DNA of 64,000 nt from Streptomyces mobaraensis NBRC 13819 = DSM 40847 (GTDB taxonomy: Bacteria > Actinomycetota > Actinomycetes > Streptomycetales > Streptomycetaceae): positions 1-64,000 of the forward strand of contig NZ_CP072827.1 in NCBI RefSeq assembly GCF_017916255.1, given 5' to 3'. How positions within the stretch are numbered: the first letter of the stretch is position 1; each line of letters begins with the position of its first letter. The position numbers and the translations under genes are program-made. Under the pieces are notes generated by a model. That model made no database searches. It was given only the letters and a program-made list of their open reading frames with translations, and was not told the DNA's origin. Positions 34,574 to 44,598 of the stretch are shown here, one piece after another.

Positions 34574-34656
34574 GGCCGAGGAAGGCGCCGCCACGCCGGA
34601 ATATAGCAACCGACCGATCGGAAGCTAAATGTAAGGCGAGTGACTAGGATGGCCGG

Positions 34657-35283
34657 ATGAGCCCACGGAAGTCCGCCGCCGAAGCCCGCTCCACTCGTCG
34701 GCGGATCATCGACCGCGGCATCGCGATCGCCTCGGTGGAGGGCCTGGAGGGGCTGACCATCGGGCGGCTCGCCACCGACCTGGGCATGAGCAAGGCCGGC
34801 ATCCTCGGCCATTTCGGCACCAAGGAGACCCTCCAGCTCGCCGTTCTGGAGGGCGCCTCCGCGGTCTTCGTCCACAGCGTCTGGCACCCCGCCGAAGACG
34901 CCCCGCCGGGCCTGCCGCGGCTGCGTGCGCTGTGCGAGGCGTGGATCGGTTACCTGGAACACGAACGCGCCGTCTTCCCGGGCGGGTGCCTCTTCACCAC
35001 CGCCTCCGTGGAGTTCGACGCCCGGGGCGGCCGGGTGCGCGACGCGGTGGCGCGGCTCAGCCGCGTCTGGCGCCGCCGCCTCGCGGCCGAGGTCCGCCAG
35101 GCGGTCGCGGCCGGCGATCTGCCCGCCGGCACCGATCCCGAGCAGGTGACGTACGAACTCGTCGGCTGCTACCTGGCGCTCAACCAGGAGTTGCAGCTCC
35201 TCGCCGACCCGGAGGCACCGGCCCGTACCCGCCGCGCCCTGGACCGGCTGCTGGCGCCGGACGCTCCGGTCCACCCCCGCTGA
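34657..35283 (+). CDS. TetR/AcrR-family regulator
   Basis: A 208-residue regulator. The N-terminal DNA-binding domain is standard: IIDRGIAIASVEGLEGLTIG then RLATDLGMSKAGILGHFGTK (about 17-56), ending in the KE pair. The C-terminal part (LCEAWIGYLEHERAVFPGGC, about 93-112, and ELVGCYLALNQELQLL) matches the TetR_C group found beside lipid genes. It is divergent from the fabH-like gene; the AT-rich gap includes CCGACCGATCGG (34609-34620), a possible operator. Likely represses fabH. Confidence 0.9.
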   Translation: MSPRKSAAEARSTRRRIIDRGIAIASVEGLEGLTIGRLATDLGMSKAGILGHFGTKETLQLAVLEGASAVFVHSVWHPAEDAPPGLPRLRALCEAWIGYLEHERAVFPGGCLFTTASVEFDARGGRVRDAVARLSRVWRRRLAAEVRQAVAAGDLPAGTDPEQVTYELVGCYLALNQELQLLADPEAPARTRRALDRLLAPDAPVHPR

Positions 35284-35555
35284 CGGCACGGCCGGGCGGA
35301 CGGCCTCGCCCTGACGGACCCCGCGGCGGTGACTGCGCGGTCGGCACGAACGCCCGTCGGATGCTTCCCGGACTCCGCCAACCGCGCCGCCGACGTGAAG
35401 CCGCGCCCTGATGCCGTCGGATGCTGTCGGACGTCGCCGGCCGCCGGTGCGGGCACCAGTACCACCCCCACGTCGGGTGCCAGCCGGATGGAGCCGCGCC
35501 GGGACCGGCAGGAGGATCGGTGCCGACACCGAAGTGACATCGTTGGGAGGGTCCG

Positions 35556-37148
35556 ATGGCCAAGGCGTGGGGCGGGCGAAGGGGGTCGCGGGCGCGGCGG
35601 AGGGGCGCGGTCGCGCTGGCCGGAACGGCGGCGGCGGTCATGGCCGCCGCGGTGCTGCCGGCCGGCGTCGCACGGGCCGGGGACGCGGCGGAGGCGCGGG
35701 TGCCCGTACGGTACGCGCAGCAGCGGCTGGGCTGGCGGCCCTGCGGGGACGGGTCGGTGCTGGAGTGCGCGGCGATGACCGTCCCCCGCGACTGGCACCG
35801 GCCGAACGCCGGTCACGATCTGACCGTGGCGGTCTCCCGGCACCGCGCGAGCGGCCCCGGCGGCCGGCGCGGGGTGCTGATGGTGGCGGCGGGAGGGCCG
35901 GGTGCCTCGGGGCTCGACCGGCCGTCCGGCCTCGTCGAGGACAAGCCCGAACTGGCCGCCGCGTACGACGTGGTGGGCTTCGACCAGCGGGGCGTCGGCC
36001 GCAGCACGCGTCCGGTGTGCCAGACGGAGGAGGAGTTCCGGGAGTTCTTCGCCCACGACTTCCGGGACCGCTCCCCCGCCGCCCTCCGGGGCGTGCTGGA
36101 TCGATCGCGCGCGATGGCGCGCGACTGCGAGGCACGCAGCGGCGGGCTGCTGCCGTATCTGACCACCGAGCAGACGGTCCGGGACGTGGACCTGTTCCGT
36201 TCCCTGCTCGGCGCGGAGCGGATCTCGTACTACGGCCCCTCCTACGCCACCATGATCGGCGCCTACTACGCGACGCTGTTCCCCCGGCGCGTGGAACGGA
36301 TGGTGCTGGACAGCAACGTCGGCTGGGCGGGTTCGTGGGAGGCGTTCGAGCGGGGGCAGCCCAGGAGCTTCCAGCGCCGGTTCGAAGGGGACTTCCTGCC
36401 GTGGCTGGCGAAGTACGACGCCGTGTACCACTACGGGCGGACGGCCGGGGAGGTCAAGGCCCGGTGGGAGGCGCGACGACGGGCACTGGCCGAGCACCCG
36501 GTGACCGTCGGCACGGCCGTCATCGGCCCGAACCAACTGGACAACGGCACGATCCAGGCCATGTACAACGCGCGGGAGGGCTTCCCCGCGCTGGCGGCGG
36601 CGCTCCACGCGCTGGACCGCGGCAACGACGCGGAGCCCGGCGAACGGCACCTGCTGGAGAAGGTCTTCGGCTCCTACCTCAGCCCGGCCTTCCTCGCCGA
36701 GTTCTTCTCCGTGACCTGCGGCGACACCGCCTGGAACCGTGACGTCGGCACCTGGGTCCGGCGCGGCGCGCGGGACACCGCGGCGCTGCCGCTCGCCGGG
36801 GCCCGCGAACTGGCCTTCTCCTCGGTGTGCGCGTACTGGCCGGCGTCTGCCACGCCGAGGGTCAAGGTCACGGGCGCCGGCCTGCCGACGACGCTGATGG
36901 TCAACTCCGTGCGCGACCCCGCCACGTACTACGAGGCCGCGCTCGCGGACCACCGGGCCCTGCGCGGCTCCCGCCTGGTCACCGTCACGGGCGGCGGCGA
37001 CCACGGCCAGTACCGCGACGGCAACGCGTGCGTCGACGCCATCGTCACCGAGTACCTGCTGACGGGCCGGGCGCCGGGACGCGACACGACGTGCGCGGCC
37101 GGCCCGCTCCCCGTCCCCGCCGGGGCGGGCGCGCGGGCTGTCTCCTAG
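35556..37148 (+). CDS. Secreted alpha/beta hydrolase, tripeptidyl-aminopeptidase type
   Basis: A 530-residue exported hydrolase. The N-terminus has several Arg pairs, a hydrophobic core (VALAGTAAAVMAAAVLPAG) and a signal-peptidase site near ARA-G (about residue 41). The oxyanion motif GGPGASG is near 112-118, the nucleophile Ser in YYGPSYATM near 230, the Asp in NSVRDPATYY near 451 and His in GGGDHGQYRDG near 484. This layout matches Streptomyces SlpD/SlpE and prolyl/tripeptidyl aminopeptidases that cleave N-terminal peptides outside the cell. A C-terminal TAP-like domain holds the His. The gene is monocistronic. Confidence 0.9.
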   Translation: MAKAWGGRRGSRARRRGAVALAGTAAAVMAAAVLPAGVARAGDAAEARVPVRYAQQRLGWRPCGDGSVLECAAMTVPRDWHRPNAGHDLTVAVSRHRASGPGGRRGVLMVAAGGPGASGLDRPSGLVEDKPELAAAYDVVGFDQRGVGRSTRPVCQTEEEFREFFAHDFRDRSPAALRGVLDRSRAMARDCEARSGGLLPYLTTEQTVRDVDLFRSLLGAERISYYGPSYATMIGAYYATLFPRRVERMVLDSNVGWAGSWEAFERGQPRSFQRRFEGDFLPWLAKYDAVYHYGRTAGEVKARWEARRRALAEHPVTVGTAVIGPNQLDNGTIQAMYNAREGFPALAAALHALDRGNDAEPGERHLLEKVFGSYLSPAFLAEFFSVTCGDTAWNRDVGTWVRRGARDTAALPLAGARELAFSSVCAYWPASATPRVKVTGAGLPTTLMVNSVRDPATYYEAALADHRALRGSRLVTVTGGGDHGQYRDGNACVDAIVTEYLLTGRAPGRDTTCAAGPLPVPAGAGARAVS

Positions 37149-37163
37149 CGTCCTCGGCGTCCT

Positions 37164-37532
37164 TCATCCGCCGAGGTGCCCGCGCAGCACCTCCGTATGG
37201 CTGTGGGCGGGGTCCTTGGCCGCGGTCAGGAGGGTGACGGGGCCTTCGGCCGCGAGGCCGCGCAGGCGGTCGAGGGCCCCGGCCGCCTCGGGCGCGGCGA
37301 GTTCGGCCTCGTAGCGGCGGCGGAACTCGTCGAACGTGCCGTCGGGGCCGTGGTACCACCGGCGCAGTTCGGTGGAGGGCGTGAGCTCCTTGGGCCACTC
37401 GTCGACGTGCGCGTCCTCCTTGGCGAGGCCACGCGGCCACAGGCGGTCGACCAGGACCCGGGTGCCGTCGGCGGGCTGGGGCGGGTCGTAGACGCGTCGT
37501 ACGTTGATGTGGGGTGCGGGTTTCGGATTCAT
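37164..37532 (-). CDS. DUF488 family protein
   Basis: A 122-residue DUF488 protein. Motifs typical of the family: INVRRVYDPP (about 9-18), TRVLVDRLWPRGL (about 24-36), WPKELTPSTELRRWYHG (about 45-61) and VTLLTAAKDPAHSHTEVL (about 98-115). The family has no settled function but its conserved His/Cys-poor site suggests a small enzyme. The ATG at 37532 removes an N-terminal extension that is not conserved. It is convergent with the secreted hydrolase and divergent from pirin. Confidence 0.88.
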   Translation of the reverse strand: MNPKPAPHINVRRVYDPPQPADGTRVLVDRLWPRGLAKEDAHVDEWPKELTPSTELRRWYHGPDGTFDEFRRRYEAELAAPEAAGALDRLRGLAAEGPVTLLTAAKDPAHSHTEVLRGHLGG

Positions 37533-37750
37533 GGCGCCGGATTCACCTTTCGTCTGTTTCCGCCTGCTTCCATCTGTTTCCGTATGTTTACGTCCTCCGC
37601 GGTGGTGCCGCAGGTCTACGACTGCCACCGGCCACCCTCCTGGAACCCAACCGGCCCGCCGCGACGTCACGACGTGCGAATCCGCGGGGGGCCGGCGAGG
37701 AATCCCGACGGCCCGTCCGTACCGGACACCGCCCATGGCACAGTGCTGCC

Positions 37751-38716
37751 ATGAGCAACCTCGATCTTCATCCGGCCCCCACTCCGTGCGGCGGCCGGGA
37801 GGACGTCACCGCGCGTCCCGTGCACGAGCTGCTGCGGGCGAAGAGCGTCCCGCTGGGCGAGAGCACCATGGTCCGGCGGCTGCTGCCCAGCATGGGACGG
37901 CGCATGATCGGCGCCTGGTGCTTCGTCGACCACTACGGGCCCGACGACATCGCCGACCGGCCGGGGATGCAGGTGGCGCCGCATCCGCACATGGGCCTGC
38001 AGACCGTCAGCTGGCTGCACGAGGGCGAGGTCCTGCACCGTGACAGCCTCGGCAGCCTCCAGACGGTACGGCCGCGGGAGCTAGGGCTGATGACGTCCGG
38101 GCGGGCCATCGCCCACTCCGAGGAGTCGCCGCGCGAGCACGCCCGGCTTTTGCACGGCGCGCAGTTGTGGGTGGCCCTGCCCGACGCCGACCGGCACCGG
38201 GCACCCATGTGGGAGCACCACGCGGACCTGCCGCGGGTCCACGGCGGCGGCCTCGACGCCACCGTCATCCTCGGCGAACTCGACGGCGCCCGCTCCCCCG
38301 GCACCACCTTCACCCCGATCGTCGGCGCCGACGTCTCCCTCCCCGCGGGCGCCTCGGCACGCCTCCCCGTCGAGCCCGACTTCGAGTACGCGGCGCTGAC
38401 CATGTCGGGCGAGGCCGAGGTGGACGGCGTCCGGCTCGCCCCCGGTTCCCTGCTCTACCTGGGCTGCGGACGCCGCGAACTGCCGCTGCGCGCGGACACG
38501 GACAGCGCGTTCATGCTGCTGGGCGGCGAGCCGTTCGAGGAGCACCTGGTCATGTGGTGGAACTTCGTGGGCCGTTCCCACGAAGAGATCGCCCAGGCCC
38601 GATCGGACTGGACGGCCGGCTCCCGCTTCGGCACGGTACATGGCTACGCGGGCACCCGACTGCCGGCTCCCGAACTGCCGCCGGTGCCGCTCAAACCGCG
38701 GGGAAGGGCGCGCTGA
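37751..38716 (+). CDS. Pirin family protein
   Basis: A 321-residue bicupin. The metal-binding motif HPHMGLQTVSWLHEGEVLH (about 78-96) supplies the conserved His residues, with HGAQLWVALP (about 136-145) completing the pirin domain. The C-terminal cupin contains GEAEVDGVRLAPGSLLYLG and MWWNFVGRSHEEI, the latter a family signature. Bacterial pirins act as quercetinase-like dioxygenases or bind partners in central metabolism, such as pyruvate dehydrogenase in Streptomyces relatives. The ATG at 37751 is preferred to an upstream extension to 37514. Confidence 0.92.
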   Translation: MSNLDLHPAPTPCGGREDVTARPVHELLRAKSVPLGESTMVRRLLPSMGRRMIGAWCFVDHYGPDDIADRPGMQVAPHPHMGLQTVSWLHEGEVLHRDSLGSLQTVRPRELGLMTSGRAIAHSEESPREHARLLHGAQLWVALPDADRHRAPMWEHHADLPRVHGGGLDATVILGELDGARSPGTTFTPIVGADVSLPAGASARLPVEPDFEYAALTMSGEAEVDGVRLAPGSLLYLGCGRRELPLRADTDSAFMLLGGEPFEEHLVMWWNFVGRSHEEIAQARSDWTAGSRFGTVHGYAGTRLPAPELPPVPLKPRGRAR

Positions 38717-39000
38717 ACCGGGCAAACACTCAAGGGCCAGGCTGCTCGCGCCGGCCTTGGCCCTCCAGCCCGGTTCATCGTCGAACCGGCCCGAGCACCC
38801 GACGGTTCGACAGCCGCGTCCGGGACAGCCTGCTCCCCGAGCTTGGACCTCTGTCAGCAGCTTTTTTCATCCTCATGCTGACCTGGTGCCGACTTTACTG
38901 ACAGGCCGTCAGCACTGGGCGGCTGCTGCGCCTCGGCAGCCGAAGCGCCTTCACGGCCGGATGGCCTGGGCACGGCCGGGACCTTCGGCCCCGAGCCGGG
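38717..39000. other. Intergenic stretch, no gene seen
   Basis: Short spacer between pirin and the stress-protein remnant. Open frames here are continuations in the wrong frame. A T-rich patch (38864-38875) is unusual for this DNA but no hairpin precedes it. Confidence 0.4.
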
Positions 39001-39360
39001 TCAGGGCACGGGCACCAGGACCACGGGACAGTGGGCGCCGCGCAGCACGGAACGGGTGACCGGACCGAACCGGAACCCGGCGGCGTGCCGGGCGCGGCGC
39101 ACGCAGAGGACGACGACGTCCGCGTCCTCGCTCGCCTCGACCAGCGCCCTCCCGGGCGATCCGGATACGGATTCCGTGCGGACCTCGACGTCCGGGTACT
39201 CCTCGCGCAGCGCCGCCGCCGCGAACACCGGCACGGCGGCCTCGCACCGCTCCCGCCGGACCGCGCCGTCCCGGTACCACTCCGCCGGGGGCAGCGGGCC
39301 GGGCACCGCCGAGTACCGCCAGGCGTGCAGCACCCGGAGAGCGGCGCCGCGCCGGGCGGC
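39001..39360 (-). pseudogene. C-terminal half of a universal stress protein
   Basis: The frame encodes AARRGAALRVLHAWRYS through LVEASEDADVVVLCVRRARH and ends VLRGAHCPVVLVPVP, the second Usp domain of tandem-domain actinomycete stress proteins. The first domain and start are not present; upstream codons (to 39498) give a Pro/Arg-rich sequence without homology. The nucleotide-binding loop is also altered (RRARHAAGFRFGPVTRSVL). It looks like a 5'-truncated gene at the left border of the dormancy island. Confidence 0.6.
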
Positions 39361-39582
39361 CCCGGACGCGGGAGGAACAGGGGGCCGACGGTCCCTCGCC
39401 GACGCGCGATTCCGTGTTCCGCCCGCAGTCGACTCCCGGCATGAGGGGGCCGAAGGCCCTCCCGTGCCGCACGGCTGAGGGTCCATCGCCCCCGGCACCG
39501 GGGTCCACCGGCCCGGAGCCTCGGCCGGCCCGGGGCGTCAGCCTGACGGGTGGAGCATCGGGACGGCGAGAAGGAGCCTGAG

Positions 39583-40284
39583 ATGGTGGACCACCGCACG
39601 GTCGGCGACCTTATGACGCACCATGTGGTCCGGGTTCGCCCGGACACGCCGTACAAGGCGATCGTCCGGAAGCTGACGGAGTACGAGATCACGGCCGTGC
39701 CGGTCGTGGACGGCGGCGGCCGGGTGGTCGGGATGGTCTCGCAGGCCGACCTGATGCCCAAGGCGGCCGGCCTGTCGGCCGCTTCGGCCCGGCCGCGTCC
39801 CGGGCCGCCCGGTGGCCGGCCCGTTCCGGAGACCGGGGCGAAGGCCGAGGGGGTGCGGGCCGCGGACCTCATGACCTCTCGTCCGGTCTGCGCCCGGCCG
39901 GACTGGACGGTGGCGGAGGCCGCCCTGGTGATGACGGAGCGGAACCTCGGCCGCCTGCCCGTCGTCGACGAGGCGGAGGTGCTCGTCGGGATCGTCAGCC
40001 GCGGCGACATCCTGCGGGTCTACCTGCGCGACGACGCCGCCATCCGCTCCGAGATCGAGCTCGACGTGTTGTGGCGGTGCCTGGGCCTGTCGCCCTCGGC
40101 GGTGCGGGTCCGGGTGTCCCAGGGCCAGGTCACGCTGACCGGGACGGTGGAGGCGGACGACGCGGGCGTCCTGCCCGTGATCGGCCGTCTCTGCCGCTCG
40201 GTGGACGGGGTGGTCTCCGTTCAGCGGCGCGTCTCGTGCCTGCGGACCGGCACGGAGTCCACCGCCGCGTCAGGGACGAGGTGA
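39583..40284 (+). CDS. CBS-CBS-BON domain protein (pair 1, first)
   Basis: A 233-residue protein with two CBS repeats (VGDLMTHHVVRVRPD to GMVSQADLM, about 4-62, and AADLMTSRPVCARPD to GIVSRGDILRVYL, about 96-150) and a C-terminal BON domain (VRVRVSQGQVTLTGTVEADD, about 172-191, then VIGRLCRSVDGVVSVQRRV). CBS pairs usually sense adenylate nucleotides; BON may contact membrane or partners. The ATG at 39583 follows AAGGAG. A 13-bp palindrome CGTCAGCCTGACG lies at 39536-39548. The next gene encodes a second such protein with a GTGA overlap. Confidence 0.88.
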   Translation: MVDHRTVGDLMTHHVVRVRPDTPYKAIVRKLTEYEITAVPVVDGGGRVVGMVSQADLMPKAAGLSAASARPRPGPPGGRPVPETGAKAEGVRAADLMTSRPVCARPDWTVAEAALVMTERNLGRLPVVDEAEVLVGIVSRGDILRVYLRDDAAIRSEIELDVLWRCLGLSPSAVRVRVSQGQVTLTGTVEADDAGVLPVIGRLCRSVDGVVSVQRRVSCLRTGTESTAASGTR

Positions 40285-40976
40285 GCGGGATGACGTACGA
40301 GTCGCACGGGCCGCGCACCGTCGGCGACGTGATGACGCGGACGGTGGTCGCCGTCGGCCGCCGGGCGGTCTACAAGGAGATCGTCAAGACGCTCGCGGAG
40401 TGGCGGGTCGGGACCGTGCCGGTGCTGGCGGGCGAGGGACGGGTGGTCGGGGTCGTCTCCCGGGCTGATCTGCTGTCGAGGGAGGAGTTCCGGGACGAAC
40501 CCGGGCGGGAGGTCGAGGGCGTCGGAGCGGCCGTCGCCCTGGGCCGCCACGGCGCGGACGGCCTGGCGAAGGCGGCCGCGCGGACCGCGGAGGATCTCAT
40601 GAGCGCTCCCGCCGTCACCGTGCGCGGTGACGCGACCGTCGCCGAGGCCGCGCGGATCATGGCCCGCGCGCGCGTCAAGACGCTCCCCGTGGTCGACGCG
40701 GAGGGCCGGCTCGCCGGCATCGTCAGCCGAGGCGACCTGCTCACCGTCTACCTGCGCGAGGACGAGGACATCGCCGCGGAGATCCGTACGGACGTCGTCG
40801 CCCCGCTGTTCCCCCACCGTCGGCCCACGGTGGACGTCCGGGTGGACGAAGGCGTCGTCACCCTCTCGGGCGCGGTGCCGGACTCGGTGCCGGTCCCGCT
40901 CGTCATCCGGCTGGTGCGGGCGGTCGGCGGCGTCGTCGACGTCGGCGTGCGGCCGGCACCGTCCGTCGCCCGGTGA
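40281..40976 (+). CDS. CBS-CBS-BON domain protein (pair 1, second)
   Basis: A 231-residue partner of the preceding protein. CBS1 runs from [16 protein letters not shown] to [17 protein letters not shown]2 from [16 protein letters not shown] to [16 protein letters not shown], and the BON domain starts at [16 protein letters not shown]. The GTG at 40281 overlaps the previous stop by GTGA; an ATG three codons later (40290) is an alternative. Sequence is closer to the second member of the other pair (61397) than to its own neighbour, so the pair duplicated as a unit. Confidence 0.88.
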   Translation: MSGMTYESHGPRTVGDVMTRTVVAVGRRAVYKEIVKTLAEWRVGTVPVLAGEGRVVGVVSRADLLSREEFRDEPGREVEGVGAAVALGRHGADGLAKAAARTAEDLMSAPAVTVRGDATVAEAARIMARARVKTLPVVDAEGRLAGIVSRGDLLTVYLREDEDIAAEIRTDVVAPLFPHRRPTVDVRVDEGVVTLSGAVPDSVPVPLVIRLVRAVGGVVDVGVRPAPSVAR

Positions 40977-41277
40977 CGCCCGTGATCCCGGTGACGCCCG
41001 CCCGGCTCCCGGGCGGGCGAGTGGCGCGTCGTGGAACCGCTCTGGTCGAAGCGGCTGCCCACCCGGCACCGGCCGTGGCGGGCCCCGCGCGGGGTCCGAA
41101 GGTCCCCCGCCGGGGCGGGACCAGCGGCCCGGCGGGACGGCGGACGGAGGGGCCCGTCGGCGGGGCCCGGGGCACCTCAAGTCCCTGGCCCCGCACTCCC
41201 GCCGGCGACGAACATCGGCGGCGGGACGCCCCGCGGCACCGGCCGACGGACGGCGTCACCGACGATCGGAGGCAGTG
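40977..41277. other. Leader region of the pyruvate formate-lyase operon
   Basis: About 300 bp with no gene. Open frames are not protein-like. It should hold the pfl promoter; I looked for FNR-type (TTGAT-N4-ATCAA) and DevR-type dyads and saw none that convinced me. Confidence 0.4.
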
Positions 41278-43539
41278 ATGACCACGGTGACCGAGCCCGC
41301 GGCCGGCACTCCGGCGGGCGCCTGGCACGGCTTCGCCGGCCAGGGCTGGCGGGAGCGGATCGACGTACGGGACTTCATCCTGGCGAACGTCACCCCGTAT
41401 GAGGGGGACGCCGCCTTCCTGACCGGTCCCACCGGGCGGACCCGCGCCGTGTGGGGCGCCGTGACGGCGCTGTTCCCGGAGGAGCGGCGCAAGGGCGTCC
41501 TCGACGTCGACACCGCGACCCCGGCCGGCATCACCGCGCACCGCCCGGGCTACATCGACCGGGACCGCGAACTGATCGTCGGTCTGCAGACCGACGCCCC
41601 GCTCAAGCGCGCGATCATGCCGAACGGCGGGCTGCGGATGGTCGAGAACGGCCTGCGCGCCTACGGGTACGAGCCCGACCCGTTCGTCACCAAGGTCTTC
41701 GGCACCTACCGCAAGACCCACAACGACGGGGTCTTCGACGCCTACACCCCAGAGATGCGCCGGGCCCGCAAGGCGGGCGTCATCACCGGTCTCCCGGACG
41801 CCTACGGGCGCGGGCGGATCATCGGCGACTACCGCCGGGTGGCGCTGTACGGGGTGGACCGGCTGATCGAGGCCAAGCGCGCCGAGCGGGCCCGGCTGGA
41901 CGATGTGCCGTCCGGCGAGGCGGTGATCCGCGACCGCGAGGAGCTCGCCGAGCAGCTGCGGGCGCTGGACGAGCTCAAGCGTATGGCCGCCGGCTACGGC
42001 TGCGACGTCTCCCGCCCGGCCGCCACCGCGCACGAGGCCGTCCAGTGGCTGTACCTGGGCTATCTGGCGGCGGTCAAGGAGCAGAACGGGGCGGCCATGT
42101 CCCTGGGCCGCACCTCGACGTTCCTCGACGTCTATTTGGAGCGGGACCTGGCCGAGGGGCGCATCGACGAGACGCGCGCCCAGGAGCTGATCGACGACTT
42201 CGTCATCAAGCTCCGCATCGTGCGCTTCCTGCGCACGCCGGAGTACGACGAGCTGTTCTCGGGCGACCCGACCTGGGTGACGGAGTCCATCGGCGGCATC
42301 GCCGAGGACGGCCGCCCGCTGGTCACCCGCACCTCCTTCCGCTTCCTGCGCACCCTCTACAACCTCGGGCCGGCCCCCGAGCCGAACCTCACCGTGCTGT
42401 GGTCGCCGGCGCTGCCCGAGGGCTTCAAGCGCTACTGCGCCCGGGTATCCATCGACACCAGCTCCATCCAGTACGAGTCGGACGACCTGATGCGGCCGCG
42501 CACCGGCGACGACACCGCCATCGCCTGCTGCGTGTCGGCCATGGCGGTGGGCCGGCAGATGCAGTTCTTCGGCGCGCGGGTCAACCTCGCCAAGGCGCTG
42601 CTGTACGCGGTCAACGGCGGCCGGGACGAGCTGACCGGGGAGCAGGTCGCCCCGGCCGCGCCCCCGCTGACGGGCGAATACCTCGACTACGACGAGCTGT
42701 GCGCGGCCTACGACCGGATGCTGGACTGGCTGGCGGGGACATACGTCGACGCGCTGAACGTCATCCACTACATGCACGACAAGTACGCCTACGAGCGGCT
42801 GGAGATGGCCCTCCACGACCATCCCGTGCGGCGCACCATGGCGTGCGGCGTCGCCGGCCTGTCCGTGGCGGCCGACAGCCTCTCGGCGGTCCGGTACGCG
42901 CGGGTGAGGGTGGTCCGCGACGCCACCGGCCTGGCGGTCGACTACGAGGTGGAGGGCGACTACCCGGCCTACGGCAACAACGACGACCGCGCGGACTCCC
43001 TCGCGTCCGGCCTCGTCACCGCGTTCATGGCCAAAATCCGCCGGCACCCCACCTACCGGGGGGCCGAGCACACCCAGTCGGTGCTCACCATCACCTCCAA
43101 CGTGGTGTACGGCAAGCACACCGGCAACACCCCCGACGGGCGGCGGGCGGGCGCCCCCTTCGCGCCCGGCGCCAACCCGATGAACGGCCGCGACCGGCAC
43201 GGCATGGCGGCCTCCGCCCTCTCGGTCGCCAAACTCCCCTACGACCAGGCCCTCGACGGCATCTCCCTGACCTCCACCATCACCCCGGACGGGCTCGGCC
43301 GTACCCCCGAGGACCGGGTGACGAACCTGGTCGGCCTGCTGGACGGCTACATGGCCGCGGGCGGCTTCCACATGAACGTCAACGTCCTGGACCGGGCCGT
43401 GCTGGAGGACGCCATGGAGCATCCGGAGAAGTACCCCGACCTGACCATCCGGGTCTCCGGGTACGCGGTGCACTTCGTCCGGCTCACCGAGGAGCAGCAG
43501 CGCGACGTCATCGGCCGCACCTTCCACGGGACGGCGTGA
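41278..43539 (+). CDS. pflB: Pyruvate formate-lyase
   Basis: A 753-residue glycyl-radical enzyme that splits pyruvate with CoA into formate and acetyl-CoA. The adjacent active-site cysteines are in [19 protein letters not shown] (about 417-435), and the radical glycine is in [12 protein letters not shown] near residue 731. [17 protein letters not shown] and [19 protein letters not shown] match true PFL rather than glycerol or choline lyases. The ATG follows GGAGG-rich sequence. It is followed by its activase with a GTGA overlap. PFL is oxygen-sensitive, so presence in an aerobic actinomycete points to survival under oxygen limitation. Confidence 0.96.
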   Translation: MTTVTEPAAGTPAGAWHGFAGQGWRERIDVRDFILANVTPYEGDAAFLTGPTGRTRAVWGAVTALFPEERRKGVLDVDTATPAGITAHRPGYIDRDRELIVGLQTDAPLKRAIMPNGGLRMVENGLRAYGYEPDPFVTKVFGTYRKTHNDGVFDAYTPEMRRARKAGVITGLPDAYGRGRIIGDYRRVALYGVDRLIEAKRAERARLDDVPSGEAVIRDREELAEQLRALDELKRMAAGYGCDVSRPAATAHEAVQWLYLGYLAAVKEQNGAAMSLGRTSTFLDVYLERDLAEGRIDETRAQELIDDFVIKLRIVRFLRTPEYDELFSGDPTWVTESIGGIAEDGRPLVTRTSFRFLRTLYNLGPAPEPNLTVLWSPALPEGFKRYCARVSIDTSSIQYESDDLMRPRTGDDTAIACCVSAMAVGRQMQFFGARVNLAKALLYAVNGGRDELTGEQVAPAAPPLTGEYLDYDELCAAYDRMLDWLAGTYVDALNVIHYMHDKYAYERLEMALHDHPVRRTMACGVAGLSVAADSLSAVRYARVRVVRDATGLAVDYEVEGDYPAYGNNDDRADSLASGLVTAFMAKIRRHPTYRGAEHTQSVLTITSNVVYGKHTGNTPDGRRAGAPFAPGANPMNGRDRHGMAASALSVAKLPYDQALDGISLTSTITPDGLGRTPEDRVTNLVGLLDGYMAAGGFHMNVNVLDRAVLEDAMEHPEKYPDLTIRVSGYAVHFVRLTEEQQRDVIGRTFHGTA

Positions 43540-44279
43540 GCACCGCCGGGCCGGCCACCGGCCGCGTCCACTCCTGGGACCTGTCGACGGGGGTGGACGG
43601 GCCGGGGACCCGGTTCGTGCTGTTCACCAGCGGCTGCCCGCTGCGCTGCCGGTACTGCCAGAACCCGGACACCTGGCACCTGCGGGACGGGAAGGCCGTC
43701 GGCGTGGACGAGGTGCTGGCCCGGATCGAGACGTTCCGGGTGTTCCTGGCCGCCTCCGGCGGCGGGGTCACGATCAGCGGCGGGGAGCCGCTGCTCCAGC
43801 CGGCGTTCACCGGCGAGGTGCTGCGCCGGTGCAAGGCGCTCGGTCTGCACACGGCCCTGGACACCTCGGGTCACCTCGGCGCCCGCGCCGACGACGCGCT
43901 GCTCGCCGCCACCGACCTCGTCCTGCTCGACATCAAGTCCTTCGACGCCCGCACTTACCGCGCACTCACCGGCGGCGCCCTGGCACCCACGCTCCGCTTC
44001 GCCCGCCGCCTCGACGCGCTCGGCACGCGGGTGTGGGTGCGTTACGTGCTGGTGCCGGGCTGGACGGACGCGGAGGCGGACGTCGAGGGGCTGGCGGCGT
44101 TCGCCGCCGGCCTCGGGTGCGTGGAGCGCGTGGACGTGCTGCCGTTCCACAAGCTCGGCGCGGGCAAGTACGAGGCGCTGGGCATCCCCTTCCCCCTGCG
44201 GGACACCCCTGTGCCGGACGCGGCGCTGGTGCGCCGGGTGCGGGAGCGGTTCCGGGCCCACGGGCTGCGCGCGGACTGA
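43536..44279 (+). CDS. pflA: Pyruvate formate-lyase activating enzyme
   Basis: A 247-residue radical SAM activase. The cluster motif CPLRCRYC (about 34-41) is CxxxCxx[19 protein letters not shown] is diagnostic of PFL activases. The SAM-contacting GGE is in [11 protein letters not shown] (about 76-86), and [10 protein letters not shown] and [13 protein letters not shown] follow. It abstracts hydrogen from the PFL glycine to form the radical. The GTG at 43536 shares GTGA with the pflB stop, making expression coupled. Confidence 0.95.
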   Translation: MSTAGPATGRVHSWDLSTGVDGPGTRFVLFTSGCPLRCRYCQNPDTWHLRDGKAVGVDEVLARIETFRVFLAASGGGVTISGGEPLLQPAFTGEVLRRCKALGLHTALDTSGHLGARADDALLAATDLVLLDIKSFDARTYRALTGGALAPTLRFARRLDALGTRVWVRYVLVPGWTDAEADVEGLAAFAAGLGCVERVDVLPFHKLGAGKYEALGIPFPLRDTPVPDAALVRRVRERFRAHGLRAD

Positions 44280-44598
44280 CCGCGCGCGGACCGCGTGCCC
44301 GGCGCCGACGCGGCTGCCGGGAACCCGACGCCTGCGGTCGGCCAGGAGCAGGCCGCTCGACCTGTACGGACCGTACGGCAGCCGCCGCACGGCCTGACGG
44401 GCCGCCGTCCCGGGCCGTCACGCGCGGTGCGACGGGACCTGCCGGCGGCCACCCGGCGCGCGCGCCCGTGCCGCGCCCCCGGAAAAGGGCGGCCGGCCGC
44501 CGTTTCACCCTCCCCGCGGATCACGATGCCCTAGGGTGGCCGGGCCGCGGGGTCACCGCGGTCTCCCCAGACCGGGGTCCGGCGCGGTACGAGGTGGC
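44280..44598. other. Intergenic stretch, no gene seen
   Basis: About 320 GC-rich bases between pflA and the phosphatase gene. No convincing gene or strong hairpin was found; the phosphatase promoter is expected in its right half. Confidence 0.4.

Noticed and set aside
39536..39548. 13-bp palindrome CGTCAGCCTGACG before the first CBS-BON gene as an operator
   Set aside because: Short, single, and not found before the second pair; noted only in the gene entry.
40977..41277. FNR- or DevR-type box before pflB
   Set aside because: No dyad with adequate match was seen by eye.
40903..43527. 874-codon minus-strand frame opposite pflB
   Set aside because: Antisense of a certain enzyme gene.
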